Shown: positions 50,190-58,998 of the stretch, piece by piece | How positions within the stretch are numbered: the first letter of the stretch is position 1 | Layout of the letters: each line of letters starts with the position of its first letter | Assembly: GCF_038096165.1 (NCBI RefSeq) | Contig: NZ_CP151076.1 | Location: forward strand, 3,531,501-3,595,500 | Direction: 5' to 3' | DNA length: 64,000 bases | Source: Pseudomonas sp. G.S.17 | Lineage (GTDB): Bacteria > Pseudomonadota > Gammaproteobacteria > Pseudomonadales > Pseudomonadaceae | Translations under genes and position numbers: made by a program | The notes under the pieces: model-generated | Databases searched by the model: none | Told to the model about the DNA's origin: nothing | Seen by the model: only the letters and a program-made list of their open reading frames with translations

Positions 50190-52504
50190 GCTTTTTCCAT
50201 CGCGTTGGTGAAGGGGGGATATTCATCAAGCTGGGCTGCAGACAGCGGTCGACTGAAGTGATAACCCTGAACCATGTCGCAGCCGGCCAGCTTCAGGCAA
50301 ATGACCTGCTCGCGGGTTTCCACGCCTTCGGCGACCACTTCCAGCCCCAGGCGTTTGGCCAGAATGATGGTAGAGGCGACGATGGGATTGTCATCGGGGC
50401 TGTTGGACAACGGCGCAATCACCGCGCGATCGATCTTCAACTTGGTCAACGGCAGCGATTGCAGATGAGCGAAACCTGCATAACCCTGACCAAAATCGTC
50501 CAGGCTGATAGCCAGACCTGCGGCGCGCAGGGATTTGAGGTGCTCGATGCCCTGCCCTTCATGATCCAGCACCGAGGTCTCGGTAATTTCCAGCTCCAGT
50601 TGCTGCGGCTCAATGCCGTAACGTTCAAGTTCGCTGAGTAGCTTTTGGCTGAAGTCGGCCTGGCGCAGCTGTATCGCCGAGATATTGATTGCCAGTCGTG
50701 CGCGATTGCCCTGTGCCTGCCAGCGCGCCAGGTCCTCGCACGCCAGGCGCAGCACTTCCCAGCCAAGCGCAGTGATGAAACCGCTGCGCTCGGCCAGGGA
50801 GATAAATTGATCCGGATAGAGCAATCCGAAGTCAGGGTGCTGCCAGCGCACCAATGCTTCGTAGCTTTCCACGAGCATGGAGTCCAGACGGATCTGCGGC
50901 TGATAGTGAAGCAAAAACTGTCGCTCGCTCAGCGCTCCGGCAAACGCCTGCTCCAGCGTGAACTCCTTGATGTCCGCGACGTTAAGCGACGGGTCGAAAA
51001 ACCGATATTGTCCGCGCCCCGCTCTTTTCGCCGAATACATTGCCGCATCAGCGCAGCGGATCATGCCCTCGACGTCCTGACCGTCACGCGGGCAAATGCT
51101 CACGCCAACACTGGGACTGGTACTGAGTTCATGCTCTTCCAGCGAGTAAGTCGCCGAAAGCTTGTCCACCAGCATTCGAGCCCAGGCATCGATCTGCTCC
51201 TCGCTTCGCTCTCCGGCCAACAACACGACAAATTCGTCGCCACCGAAACGCGCCGCCGCGTCACAGGGTTCCAGCAAGCGGCTGATGCGCCCGGCAATCG
51301 CCTGCAACAGCAAATCACCGGTGCGATGCCCCAGGGAATCGTTGATCGATTTGAAGCGGTCCATATCGATGAACAGAATGGCCAGCAACTGCCGCTTGCC
51401 ACGCTGCTGCGTCAGAACCTGTGTCGCAACTTCCATGAACTGGCGCCGGTTGTGCAGACCGCTCAAATGGTCCGTGGCGGCGGCATGACTGCTGCGTCGG
51501 TGCTCTTCCTCCAGCCGGCTTATCAGGTCCTGATTGATCTGCTGGGCCTGTTCCAGTTCCGCGAATGCTTCCTGGCGCCGGTGTAACACGCGCAGGGTCC
51601 AGATCAGGCTGCCGAGAATGAACAGCGTCATACAGAGATTCAGCCAGAGCTGCCGTTCATAGGTGAGTTGCGATGGGGCAAGGATTTCGTCGCGCTGTTG
51701 ACTGACGATCACGCTGAAGCCGCGCTGTGACGTCCGGCGATACAGGCTCTGGAATTGCGCGGTAGAGGAATATTGGGTGATTTCCCCGGACTCAACGCCA
51801 CTGCTCGTCAGTTCCGGGTTGAGTGCCACTCCGGCAACCACAACGCCGCTGCTGGTCAGCCGCAACCGCTCATGGCCGTCGTTATCGAGCAAACGCATCA
51901 TGCCGCTACGGCCCAGGTCAATGTGCTCGAAGAGTGCCGCCAGATAACCGATATCCAGCTGTACCAAAAGGATGCTGTCGAGCTCGCGCATCGAAGGGTC
52001 GGCCAACGGCAACAGGAAAGGCAGGCGCCAGTTCGGCGGCGCGGATTCGTTTGGTGAGTCGGGCAAGCCCGGCAGGAAGGGTTTGAGGCCGTTGCGATCA
52101 ATGTGGCGCTGCAATTGCGCCAGCCAATCCCCGGGCAGTTGCTGTGGCTCGTCAACATGAGTGCCGGAAAGTAGACGCCCCTCCCGGCTGTACAGGCTCA
52201 TGCGTTTAAGTACCGGATCCTCGGCAAGCATCCGCACCAAACCCCAACTGCGTTGGTCCCGGTCTTCGATGTCACTGCGCGCAACCTTGCCGATGGCCTG
52301 GGCGCGGTCGACCAGCTGACGCAGGTTTTCCGCAGCTATCGTAGCCAGGTTCAGATGTTCGGCTGCCTTGGCTGCCAGCGCTTCGTCACGAGAGGTGGCT
52401 TTCTGCTGGAAGAACAGCCCCCACAGAAATACCAGTGTGGCCGCGCACAGCATCACCAGGAGCAGTCGCAACAGGCCCAGCGAGGAAGAAAAAAGGCGAA
52501 TCAC
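50177..52504 (-). CDS. Membrane-anchored GGDEF-EAL protein (cyclic-di-GMP enzyme)
   Basis: A 775-residue protein: a membrane helix (LLRLLLVMLCAATLVFLWGL), a periplasmic ~240-residue region (dCache-like), a second membrane helix (LCMTLFILGSLIWTLRVL), a coiled coil, a GGDEF domain with intact FGGDEFVVLLAGE, and an EAL domain with ESYEALVRW and further conserved IDDFGxGY-like SLDDFGQGYAG. Both catalytic cores look intact, so net activity cannot be predicted. It overlaps a PhnD-like binding-protein gene, probably its periplasmic signal partner. Confidence 0.94.
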   Translation of the reverse strand: MIRLFSSSLGLLRLLLVMLCAATLVFLWGLFFQQKATSRDEALAAKAAEHLNLATIAAENLRQLVDRAQAIGKVARSDIEDRDQRSWGLVRMLAEDPVLKRMSLYSREGRLLSGTHVDEPQQLPGDWLAQLQRHIDRNGLKPFLPGLPDSPNESAPPNWRLPFLLPLADPSMRELDSILLVQLDIGYLAALFEHIDLGRSGMMRLLDNDGHERLRLTSSGVVVAGVALNPELTSSGVESGEITQYSSTAQFQSLYRRTSQRGFSVIVSQQRDEILAPSQLTYERQLWLNLCMTLFILGSLIWTLRVLHRRQEAFAELEQAQQINQDLISRLEEEHRRSSHAAATDHLSGLHNRRQFMEVATQVLTQQRGKRQLLAILFIDMDRFKSINDSLGHRTGDLLLQAIAGRISRLLEPCDAAARFGGDEFVVLLAGERSEEQIDAWARMLVDKLSATYSLEEHELSTSPSVGVSICPRDGQDVEGMIRCADAAMYSAKRAGRGQYRFFDPSLNVADIKEFTLEQAFAGALSERQFLLHYQPQIRLDSMLVESYEALVRWQHPDFGLLYPDQFISLAERSGFITALGWEVLRLACEDLARWQAQGNRARLAINISAIQLRQADFSQKLLSELERYGIEPQQLELEITETSVLDHEGQGIEHLKSLRAAGLAISLDDFGQGYAGFAHLQSLPLTKLKIDRAVIAPLSNSPDDNPIVASTIILAKRLGLEVVAEGVETREQVICLKLAGCDMVQGYHFSRPLSAAQLDEYPPFTNAMEKACAQ

Positions 52505-52709
52505 AACTATTCTTCCAGCCGCGAGAAAGCGCCAAATTACTCCCGGTATGTAACGGAATTATTACAGTCGGACTCATGTTGCTGCCGAGCCTGATCCGGA
52601 TCGCGTTTCGAACTGAAAGCCCGCCGCTACGCCCCTCACAGGTCGCTACATACTTATTACCCACTCATTTGCCTAGCCCTTCATCCTTCCCGCCCACGCC
52701 GCAAACTTT
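52505..52709. other. Divergent spacer between the GGDEF-EAL and brnT genes
   Basis: About 205 bases with no coding features; it should hold the promoters of both units. No clear promoter motif was found. Confidence 0.4.
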
Positions 52710-52732
52710 GAATATACATATCGAATATGCAT
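52710..52732 (+). promoter_or_regulatory. Direct repeats ahead of brnT, probable BrnA operator
   Basis: GAATATACAT (52710-52719) and GAATATGCAT (52723-52732) are near-identical copies 13 bases apart, ending just before the brnT ATG. BrnA-type antitoxins autoregulate by binding in this position. Seen directly as repeats; the operator role is inference. Confidence 0.6.
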
Positions 52733-52733
52733 A

Positions 52734-53009
52734 ATGACTTTCAGAATCCAGTTTGACCCTGCCAAAGGCCGAAAAAACCTGCTTAAACACAATGTTCGCC
52801 TCGCTGATGCAGAATCCGTTTTGTACGACGACCATGCACTGACAATAGAAGACAACGATCACGACGAACCGCGCTGGATCACCATTGGAGACAGCGGCAA
52901 GGGGCAGATTCTGGTAGTGGCGTACACCTACCGCGATCCGAACTTCATCAGATTGATCTCGGCCAGGAAGGCTAGCGCCCGGGAAATCAATCTTTACAGA
53001 GGCAAATGA
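52734..53009 (+). CDS. brnT: BrnT-family toxin
   Basis: A 91-residue toxin of the type II BrnT family (RelE-like ribonuclease fold). Conserved: IQFDPAKGRKNLLKHNVRLA, DDHALT, DEPRWITIGDSGKGQILVVA and RLISARKASAREINLY. Members cleave RNA and are neutralised by BrnA. The start is right after the operator-like repeats. No SD is seen, so translation may be leaderless or weak. Confidence 0.93.
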   Translation: MTFRIQFDPAKGRKNLLKHNVRLADAESVLYDDHALTIEDNDHDEPRWITIGDSGKGQILVVAYTYRDPNFIRLISARKASAREINLYRGK

Positions 53010-53012
53010 CTG

Positions 53013-53363
53013 ATGAAAGAGCATTACGACTTTAGCAACGCCAAACGCGGACCGGTTGCACCTGTCAAGGGCAAGAGCCGCATCACGATTATGCTGGACG
53101 ATGTGGTGCTTCAGGCGGCACGGGAACGTGCCGACGAGCAAGGCATCGGCTACCAGACACTGATTAATGGATTGTTGCGGCAGGTGTTGAAGGTCGATAC
53201 CAAGCAGGATGCAACAGAAAAACGCCTGCTGAGTACGGGGGACGAATTGAGCGTCACCGCTTTCAATCGCCGTGAAGTTGAAGCACTGGAGGCTCAGCTA
53301 AACAGCATGGCCAGCTCACTTCATGTGCTTTTGAGTGTTCACAGTAAAGCCTCGTCGACCTGA
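53013..53363 (+). CDS. brnA: BrnA-family antitoxin
   Basis: A 116-residue antitoxin, 3 bases after brnT. It has the usual start KEHYDFSNAKRGPVAPVKGK and the ribbon-helix-helix stretch SRITIMLDDVVLQAARERAD followed by EQGIGYQTLINGLLRQVLK. It is longer than many BrnA proteins (about 80-100 residues), with an extra C-terminal helix (VEALEAQLNSMASSLHVLLS). It should bind BrnT and repress the operon. Confidence 0.92.
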   Translation: MKEHYDFSNAKRGPVAPVKGKSRITIMLDDVVLQAARERADEQGIGYQTLINGLLRQVLKVDTKQDATEKRLLSTGDELSVTAFNRREVEALEAQLNSMASSLHVLLSVHSKASST

Positions 53364-53442
53364 GACATATTGGCCAAGGCCGAGCCAGCCGCTTGCGGGC
53401 TGACCAGGCTCAAGCATTCCACACCTGATGAAACCCTCGCTA

Positions 53443-54690
53443 TTACGGCGCGGCATCTTCCTGAGACAACTGCGTGATCAACGCCACGGTCAGGTAAAGC
53501 CTCGGAGCAATGCTCGACAGTTAGATGTATTCATCATCAGCGTGCAAGCCGGCGCCGACTACGCCCATGGTTTCCAGCACAGCCGGTTTGGCGCTGTCCG
53601 GCACGTATGCGTAGCCCGCATCGGTGCCGAAACGCATGGCGATAGGCTCAATGTTGTGACCGATTTCGCCATAAAGCGCCTGTGCGGTTTTTGCCAGCTG
53701 CTCGGAGCCCGGATTTTTCGCCAAGGGTGGGCGGCCTTTTTCCAGGCGCAACGTCACTTCAGTGCCATCAATGAGTTTTTTTGCCACGATGCGTTGGGCA
53801 TCGGCGAGTACCCGGTCGGTTTCACTCAGGTCGGAGTAACGCATGTCAGCCTCGGCCGAGGCGCTGGACGGGATGATGTTGCGCTTATCGCCGCCCTTGA
53901 TCAGCGTCCAGTTGACCGTGGTGCCTTTGGCCGGATCGCCAAGATCCTTGAGCTGCAACATCTGGTGCGCCAACTCCATGGCCGCATTGTGCCCGGCTTC
54001 AGGCGCTGAACCGGCGTGGGATGACTTGCCCTTCACGTCGAGAATCAAACCGTTGATGCCGTTGGTGGCGACAGTCACTGCGTCTCTGTCTGGCGGCTCA
54101 AACGAGAATACGTAGTCGTGCTGTCGAGCGAGCTCGGCGATGATTTTTTTCGAACCAGCGGAACCGGTTTCCTCATCGGGGTTGAACAGCACCGTGAGGG
54201 TACCGAAATCCTTGAACTTCTCATCCTGCAGCAGCCGCAATGAATGCAGAATCATCGCCACGCCGCCTTTGGCGTCAGCAACACCGGGACCATAGGCGCG
54301 CTCGCCGTCGACCTTGAACGGACGTTTCGCGGCTGTGCCTGGCCCGAACACCGTGTCGTAATGGACCATCAGCAGAAAATTCTTGCTGCCAGTGCCCTTG
54401 ATAGTGCCGACGATGTTGTCGCCAGCGGACGGGCTCGCAGGTGTCGTGGTGACTTCAGCACCCAACGCCTTGAGCCGCTCGACCAGCACCGCGCTGACGG
54501 TTTTCAGGCCAGGCGCCTGGCCGGTTCCGGTATCAATGTCCACCAGCTGTTTGACGGTGGCCAGATAGGATTTTTGTTCAGCCTCGGCTTTTTTCAGCAG
54601 TTGAGCGGGTGCCAGGTCGTTAGCGAACGCGGTACAGGACAAGAATGAAAACGCGAGCGCGACGGCGATGGGTGAGCGTCGAATAAGCAT
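53443..54690 (-). pseudogene. M20 metallopeptidase (glutamate carboxypeptidase-like) with late nonsense codon
   Basis: A periplasmic M20 peptidase of the carboxypeptidase-G2 type: signal peptide (AVALAFSFLSCTAFA), metal motifs LMVHYDTVFGPG, GVADAKGGVAMI and NPDEETGSAGSK, and AGLHADDEYI. A TAA at 53521 cuts the frame right after the metal-binding HADDEYI at residue 389. The same frame goes on with LSSIAPRLYLTVALITQLSQ and EDAAP to a second stop at 53443, which gives the expected family end. So a single-base change removes the last 25 residues including the final helix. A partly active truncated protein cannot be excluded. Confidence 0.85.
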
Positions 54691-54858
54691 GCTGGTTCCT
54701 TCAGATCATTGCGAATTGAAGGTCCATCTTTACCCATCGATCCCCTCAATGCCACCCACCGTTTCAGGTGCCCACGTAAATCGATGAAAAAATACCGGGC
54801 ACTCATCGTCACTCGCGCAGTCTGCTTAAGACACTGCAAACCCGTCACTGGAGAGCTC

Positions 54859-55485
54859 ATGATTACCGTCCACCACCTTAACAACTCCCGCTCGCAACGC
54901 ATCCTCTGGCTACTTGAAGAGCTGGGCCTGCCCTACGAGATCAAACGCTACCAGCGTGATCCGAAAACCAATCTCGCCCCGGCGGAACTCAAGGCCATCA
55001 ACCCGCTGGGCAAATCTCCGGTGATTGAAGATGGTCCCCACGTACTGATTGAGTCAGGTGCCATCGTCGACTACCTGATCCGCCGCCACGGCAATGGCAA
55101 ACTGCAACCGGACCCTGCGTCCGCCACCTACGACGAGTACGTGCAGTGGCTGCACTTTGCCGAAGGCTCGGCGATATTGCCGCTGATGCTCAACCTTTAC
55201 GTCGGTCGCCTGGGTGATGCCGGCGCGCCGCTGCTGCCACGGATCAACTCGGAACTGGATAACTACCTTGGCTACCTGAACAACGCGTTGGGCCTGACGC
55301 GGTATCTGGTTGGCGAAGAACTCAGCGGTGCCGACATCCAGATGAGCTTTATCGGCGAGTTCGCCAAAGCGCAGGGCAAAATTGGCCCCTACCCGCATCT
55401 GGCCGCCTGGGTAGAAAGGTTTCAGGCGCGACCGGCCTATAAAAAAGCGATCAGCCATGGCGGCGAGTACGCGTTCGCCAAATAA
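54859..55485 (+). CDS. Glutathione S-transferase
   Basis: A 208-residue GST: thioredoxin-like N-terminal domain (HHLNNSRSQRILWLLEELGL; KSPVIEDG; LIESGAIVDYLIRRHGNGKL) and an all-helical C-terminal domain ending with the YPHLAAWVERFQARPAYKKA motif. The start ATG at 54859 is chosen because the fold begins there; the frame is open further upstream. It conjugates or reduces with glutathione; substrate unknown. It neighbours a dehalogenase-like hydrolase and so may be part of electrophile defence. Confidence 0.93.
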   Translation: MITVHHLNNSRSQRILWLLEELGLPYEIKRYQRDPKTNLAPAELKAINPLGKSPVIEDGPHVLIESGAIVDYLIRRHGNGKLQPDPASATYDEYVQWLHFAEGSAILPLMLNLYVGRLGDAGAPLLPRINSELDNYLGYLNNALGLTRYLVGEELSGADIQMSFIGEFAKAQGKIGPYPHLAAWVERFQARPAYKKAISHGGEYAFAK

Positions 55486-55657
55486 GGGGTTCGCGCCAGG
55501 CTAGAATCTGTTTTCCCTGTGGAGAGGACTTCCCTGCCGATTAACCACGATGCGTGGATGACGCGATCACCAAAGCGCTGTTGATTGCAGGGGAGGATTC
55601 AATAAGCTGGTGCGCGCATAACACTGTAGCGCGAGTCACCGCCAAGGGAGTCATTTC

Positions 55658-56533
55658 ATGTTTACCGGATTCCACAAAGACACACGCCAGGTCAACGGCG
55701 TCGAGATCAGTTACCGCAAAGGTGGCGAGGGTCCCGGCCTGTTGCTGCTGCACGGCCACCCGCAAACCCATGTGATCTGGCACAAGATTGCCGAACAGCT
55801 GGCTCTGGAGTTCACTGTGATTGCCGCCGACTTGCGCGGTTACGGCGACAGCAGCAAACCACCCGCCAATGAAGGGCACAGCAACTATTCGAAACGAGAA
55901 ATGGCCCGGGATGGCGTGGAATTGATGCAGGCGTTGGGTTTCGACGAATTTTCGATTCTGGCCCATGACCGTGGTGCGCGTGTCGCCCATCGTCTGGCGC
56001 TGGATCATCCCCAAGCCGTGCAGCGTATGGTGTTACTCGATATCGCGCCGACCCTGTCAATGTACGCGCAGACCAACGAAGCCTTCGCCCGCGCTTATTG
56101 GCACTGGTTTTTCCTGATACGTCCGGCGCCGTTGCCAGAAAGCCTGATCGAAGGCAATCCCGAGATGTACTTGCGCAGCGTCATGGGTAGCCGCAGTGCC
56201 GGCCTGAAACCCTTTACCGATGAAGCGTTCGCCGAATATCTGCGCTGCCTGCAACTGCCCGGCGCGGCGCGAGGTATCTGCGAGGACTATCGCGCTGCCG
56301 CGACCATCGATCTGGAACATGACCGCGCCGACATTGCCGCGAACAATCACCTCAGGCTGCCACTGCTGGTCATGTGGGGCGCCGAAGGCACTGTCGGCCG
56401 CTGCTTTGATCCGCTCAAGGAATGGCAGCAAGTGGCAACCGATGTGCGTGGCAAAGCCTTGCCAGCGGGGCATTACATTGCCGAAGAAGCCCCTGAATTG
56501 CTGCTCGCCGAGGTCCTGCCCTTTTTTCGTTAA
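55658..56533 (+). CDS. Alpha/beta hydrolase, fluoroacetate (haloacetate) dehalogenase-like
   Basis: A 291-residue alpha/beta hydrolase. It carries the haloacetate dehalogenase set: HGHPQTHVIW, DLRGYGDSSKP, the nucleophile and halide-carboxylate arginines in HDRGARVAHR (Asp104, Arg105, Arg108), Asp128 in VLLDIAPT, His149/Trp150 in YWHWFF and His272 in AGHYIAEEAPE. As I recall, these positions agree with Burkholderia FAc-DEX FA1 to within a residue. It would split fluoro- or chloroacetate to glycolate and halide. GGGAG precedes the ATG. Epoxide hydrolase function is less likely given the HW pair. Confidence 0.9.
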   Translation: MFTGFHKDTRQVNGVEISYRKGGEGPGLLLLHGHPQTHVIWHKIAEQLALEFTVIAADLRGYGDSSKPPANEGHSNYSKREMARDGVELMQALGFDEFSILAHDRGARVAHRLALDHPQAVQRMVLLDIAPTLSMYAQTNEAFARAYWHWFFLIRPAPLPESLIEGNPEMYLRSVMGSRSAGLKPFTDEAFAEYLRCLQLPGAARGICEDYRAAATIDLEHDRADIAANNHLRLPLLVMWGAEGTVGRCFDPLKEWQQVATDVRGKALPAGHYIAEEAPELLLAEVLPFFR

Positions 56534-56621
56534 GCGCAGCACGGCGATCGAATCTGCAATGCCTGCCCCCGACTTCCCCATGGGAAACCCGCAAAAAATA
56601 CGAAATGTGAAAATTTCGTTA

Positions 56622-56640
56622 TTGAGTGATAACAATTTGC
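56622..56640 (+). promoter_or_regulatory. Possible Fur box ahead of TonB receptor
   Basis: TTGAGTGATAACAATTTGC matches about 11 of 19 bases of the Fur consensus, around the TGATAA core. It lies some 90 bases before the receptor start. Close by, CGAAAT/ATTTCG (56601-56618) forms a dyad. Confidence 0.4.
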
Positions 56641-56728
56641 AATCACGACTGATAGTATTTGCGCCTAAGAATCAGTCGTATTGCCAAGGAGGCTTTTCAC
56701 CATTCTCTGCACTTCAGGTATTCGCCCC

Positions 56729-58930
56729 ATGGTTTTCGCATTTCCGTCGCGCCCAACCCTGCTCGCACTCTGCTGTTCCGTCAGTTTCATGGCCCACGCT
56801 GCCGAGCCGGTGGTCGAACTGGGTGCCACTGATGTCAACGCCGAAGCGGTCAAGGCCAATTCGAACACGCTGCCTGAAACCTTCGCGGGCGGTCAGGTAG
56901 CACGAGGCGGCCAAATGGGCGTACTGGGTAACCAGGACAACATGAACGTGCCGTTTACCATGACCAGCTACACCTCGAAGCTGATCGAAGACCAACAAGC
57001 CGAAGACGTTGGCGACGTGCTGCTCAACGACCCATCTGTGCGTCAATCCTATGGTTTCGGTAATCAGGCTCAGGTGTTCGTGATCCGTGGCCTGCCGCTG
57101 AATGGCGATGATATTTCCTACAACGGGCTGTACGGCGTACTGCCACGCCAGATTCTGTCCACCGACGCCATCGAACGCGTTGAAGTGTTCAAAGGCCCGA
57201 ATGCCTTCATCAATGGTGTCAGCCCTACCGGCAGCGGTCTTGGCGGTAGCGTCAATCTGCAACCCAAACGCGCCGGTGACGTTCCGACGCGTCGCTATAC
57301 CCAGGACATCAGCTCCGACGGCCGTATCGGCGAGCACCTGGACCTCGGCCAGCGTTTCGGCGATGACAACCGCTTCGGCGCGCGCGTCAACCTCAGCCAG
57401 CGTGAAGGTGAAACTGCGGTCAACGATCAAGATCAGCGCACCAAGCTGTTCGTCGCCGGCCTGGACTATCGCGGCGACAAATTCCGCGTGTCCACTGACT
57501 TCGGTTATCAAAAACAGCGCGTCAACCATTTGCGCAACACCGTGCAACTGGGTACCGCAACCCGCATTCCAACCGCGCCTGACGCCAGCCATAACTACGG
57601 CCAGAGCTGGACCTACACCGAGACTGAAGACACTTTCGGCATGATGCGCGGCGACTGGGACCTGAACGACAGCTGGACGGCCTACCTGGCCGGTGGCGTC
57701 AAGCACACCCGTGAAACCGGGGTTTATGGCACGCCAGCCCTGGTGGGTAACACTGGCCGGGCCACCATCAGCGGCTCGGAAATTCCGCACAATGAAGACA
57801 ACACCAGTTTCGCCGCAGGCCTCAATGGCCGCTTCCAGACTGGCCCGATCAGCCATCAGATCGCAATTGGCGCCACGACCATCTGGACCGAGCAGGAAAA
57901 CGCCTACACCTTCTATCGACCTACCGTAGGCAATACCAATATCTACAACGCGAACAAACTGGCCAAACCTACCGACGGCTACTTGACCGGCGGCGACATG
58001 GGCGATCCTGGCGTCACGGGTAAAACCCGCAACCGCAGCCTGGCGATCTCCGATACCTTGGGTCTGTTCGACGACAGCCTGTTGCTCACCTACGGCGTGC
58101 GTCGCCAGCAACTGCGCGTGGAAAACTACCTGTACGACGGCAGCACCTTCAATGGCGTGGCTAACCCTGCCAACGACGGTAGCCGCAGTTCGATCTACGA
58201 CGAGGCCATCACCACACCGGTGTACGGCATTGTCTACAAGCCCACCGAAATCATCTCGCTGTACGCCAACCGTATCGAAGGTCTGGCCAAAGGGCCGGTT
58301 GCGTCAGGTACCGGCATCACCAACCTGGGTGAAGCTTTCCCGCCGGGTCGCACCAAGCAACTGGAAGCCGGCATCAAGCTGGACATGCAGAGCTTCGGCG
58401 CCAATCTGGGAGTGTTCCGCATCGAGCGGCCTACCGACGGCTTCGTGGATGCCGCCAGCCGCTTGTATGTGCGTGACGGTCAGCAGGTCAACAAAGGGAT
58501 TGAGTTGAGCGTGTTTGGCGAGCCGATCGAAGGCCTGCGTTTGATGGCCGGCGGCACGCGGATGACCTCCGAGCTGAAAAACACCTCCGGCGGTCTCAAC
58601 GACGGCAATCACGCGATTGGCGTGCCGACCTTCCAGCTCAACGCCAGCGCAGACTGGGATATCCCTGGCCTGGAAGGCGCAGCGCTCAACGCCCGCATGC
58701 TACGCACTGGCGGTCAGTATGCAGATCAGGCCAACAACCTGAGCCTGCCGACCTGGAACCGCTTTGATGCTGGCGCACGGTACAAGATGCGGGTTGAACA
58801 GAAAGACCTGACCTTGCGCGTGAACGTGGAAAACATCACTGACAAGAACTACTGGGCTTCCGCCAACGGCGGTTATCTGACCCAGGGCGAGCCGCGTCTG
58901 GTGAAATTCTCGGGCACCATCGATTTCTGA
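56729..58930 (+). CDS. TonB-dependent receptor (ferrichrome/siderophore type, no STN)
   Basis: A 733-residue outer-membrane receptor: signal peptide (LLALCCSVSFMAHA-AEP), plug domain (TMTSYTSKLIEDQQAEDVGD; RQSYGFGNQAQVFVIRGLPL; DAIERVEVFKGPNAFINGVS), then a barrel with the usual aromatic end (LVKFSGTIDF). It lacks an STN domain, so it is not a signalling receptor. The ATG at 56729 is used because the signal peptide fits it; an AGGAGG lies about 35 bases upstream, near a non-ATG frame start. The ligand is probably a hydroxamate siderophore; not provable here. Confidence 0.94.
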   Translation: MVFAFPSRPTLLALCCSVSFMAHAAEPVVELGATDVNAEAVKANSNTLPETFAGGQVARGGQMGVLGNQDNMNVPFTMTSYTSKLIEDQQAEDVGDVLLNDPSVRQSYGFGNQAQVFVIRGLPLNGDDISYNGLYGVLPRQILSTDAIERVEVFKGPNAFINGVSPTGSGLGGSVNLQPKRAGDVPTRRYTQDISSDGRIGEHLDLGQRFGDDNRFGARVNLSQREGETAVNDQDQRTKLFVAGLDYRGDKFRVSTDFGYQKQRVNHLRNTVQLGTATRIPTAPDASHNYGQSWTYTETEDTFGMMRGDWDLNDSWTAYLAGGVKHTRETGVYGTPALVGNTGRATISGSEIPHNEDNTSFAAGLNGRFQTGPISHQIAIGATTIWTEQENAYTFYRPTVGNTNIYNANKLAKPTDGYLTGGDMGDPGVTGKTRNRSLAISDTLGLFDDSLLLTYGVRRQQLRVENYLYDGSTFNGVANPANDGSRSSIYDEAITTPVYGIVYKPTEIISLYANRIEGLAKGPVASGTGITNLGEAFPPGRTKQLEAGIKLDMQSFGANLGVFRIERPTDGFVDAASRLYVRDGQQVNKGIELSVFGEPIEGLRLMAGGTRMTSELKNTSGGLNDGNHAIGVPTFQLNASADWDIPGLEGAALNARMLRTGGQYADQANNLSLPTWNRFDAGARYKMRVEQKDLTLRVNVENITDKNYWASANGGYLTQGEPRLVKFSGTIDF

Positions 58931-58944
58931 TTCACCCGATCCGC

Positions 58945-58991
58945 AGGACCGGCTTCAGGGGGAGATTGGTCTCCCGGCTAAAGTCGGTCCT
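58945..58991. repeat. Imperfect palindromic repeat (REP-like) between two genes
   Basis: The left arm AGGACCGGCTTCAGGGGGAGA and the reverse complement of the right arm (AGGACCGACTTTAGCCGGGA...) agree at most positions around a short centre (TTGG). Such ~45-base palindromes are common between Pseudomonas genes (REP/BIME elements). It may also serve as a terminator for the receptor gene and the convergent helicase gene. Confidence 0.6.
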
Positions 58992-58998
58992 ACGGCAA

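Noticed and set aside
56714..58111. Long open frame on the minus strand inside the TonB receptor gene
   Set aside because: It is antisense to a clear receptor with signal peptide, plug and barrel end; its composition is that of a shadow frame and it has no recognisable domain.
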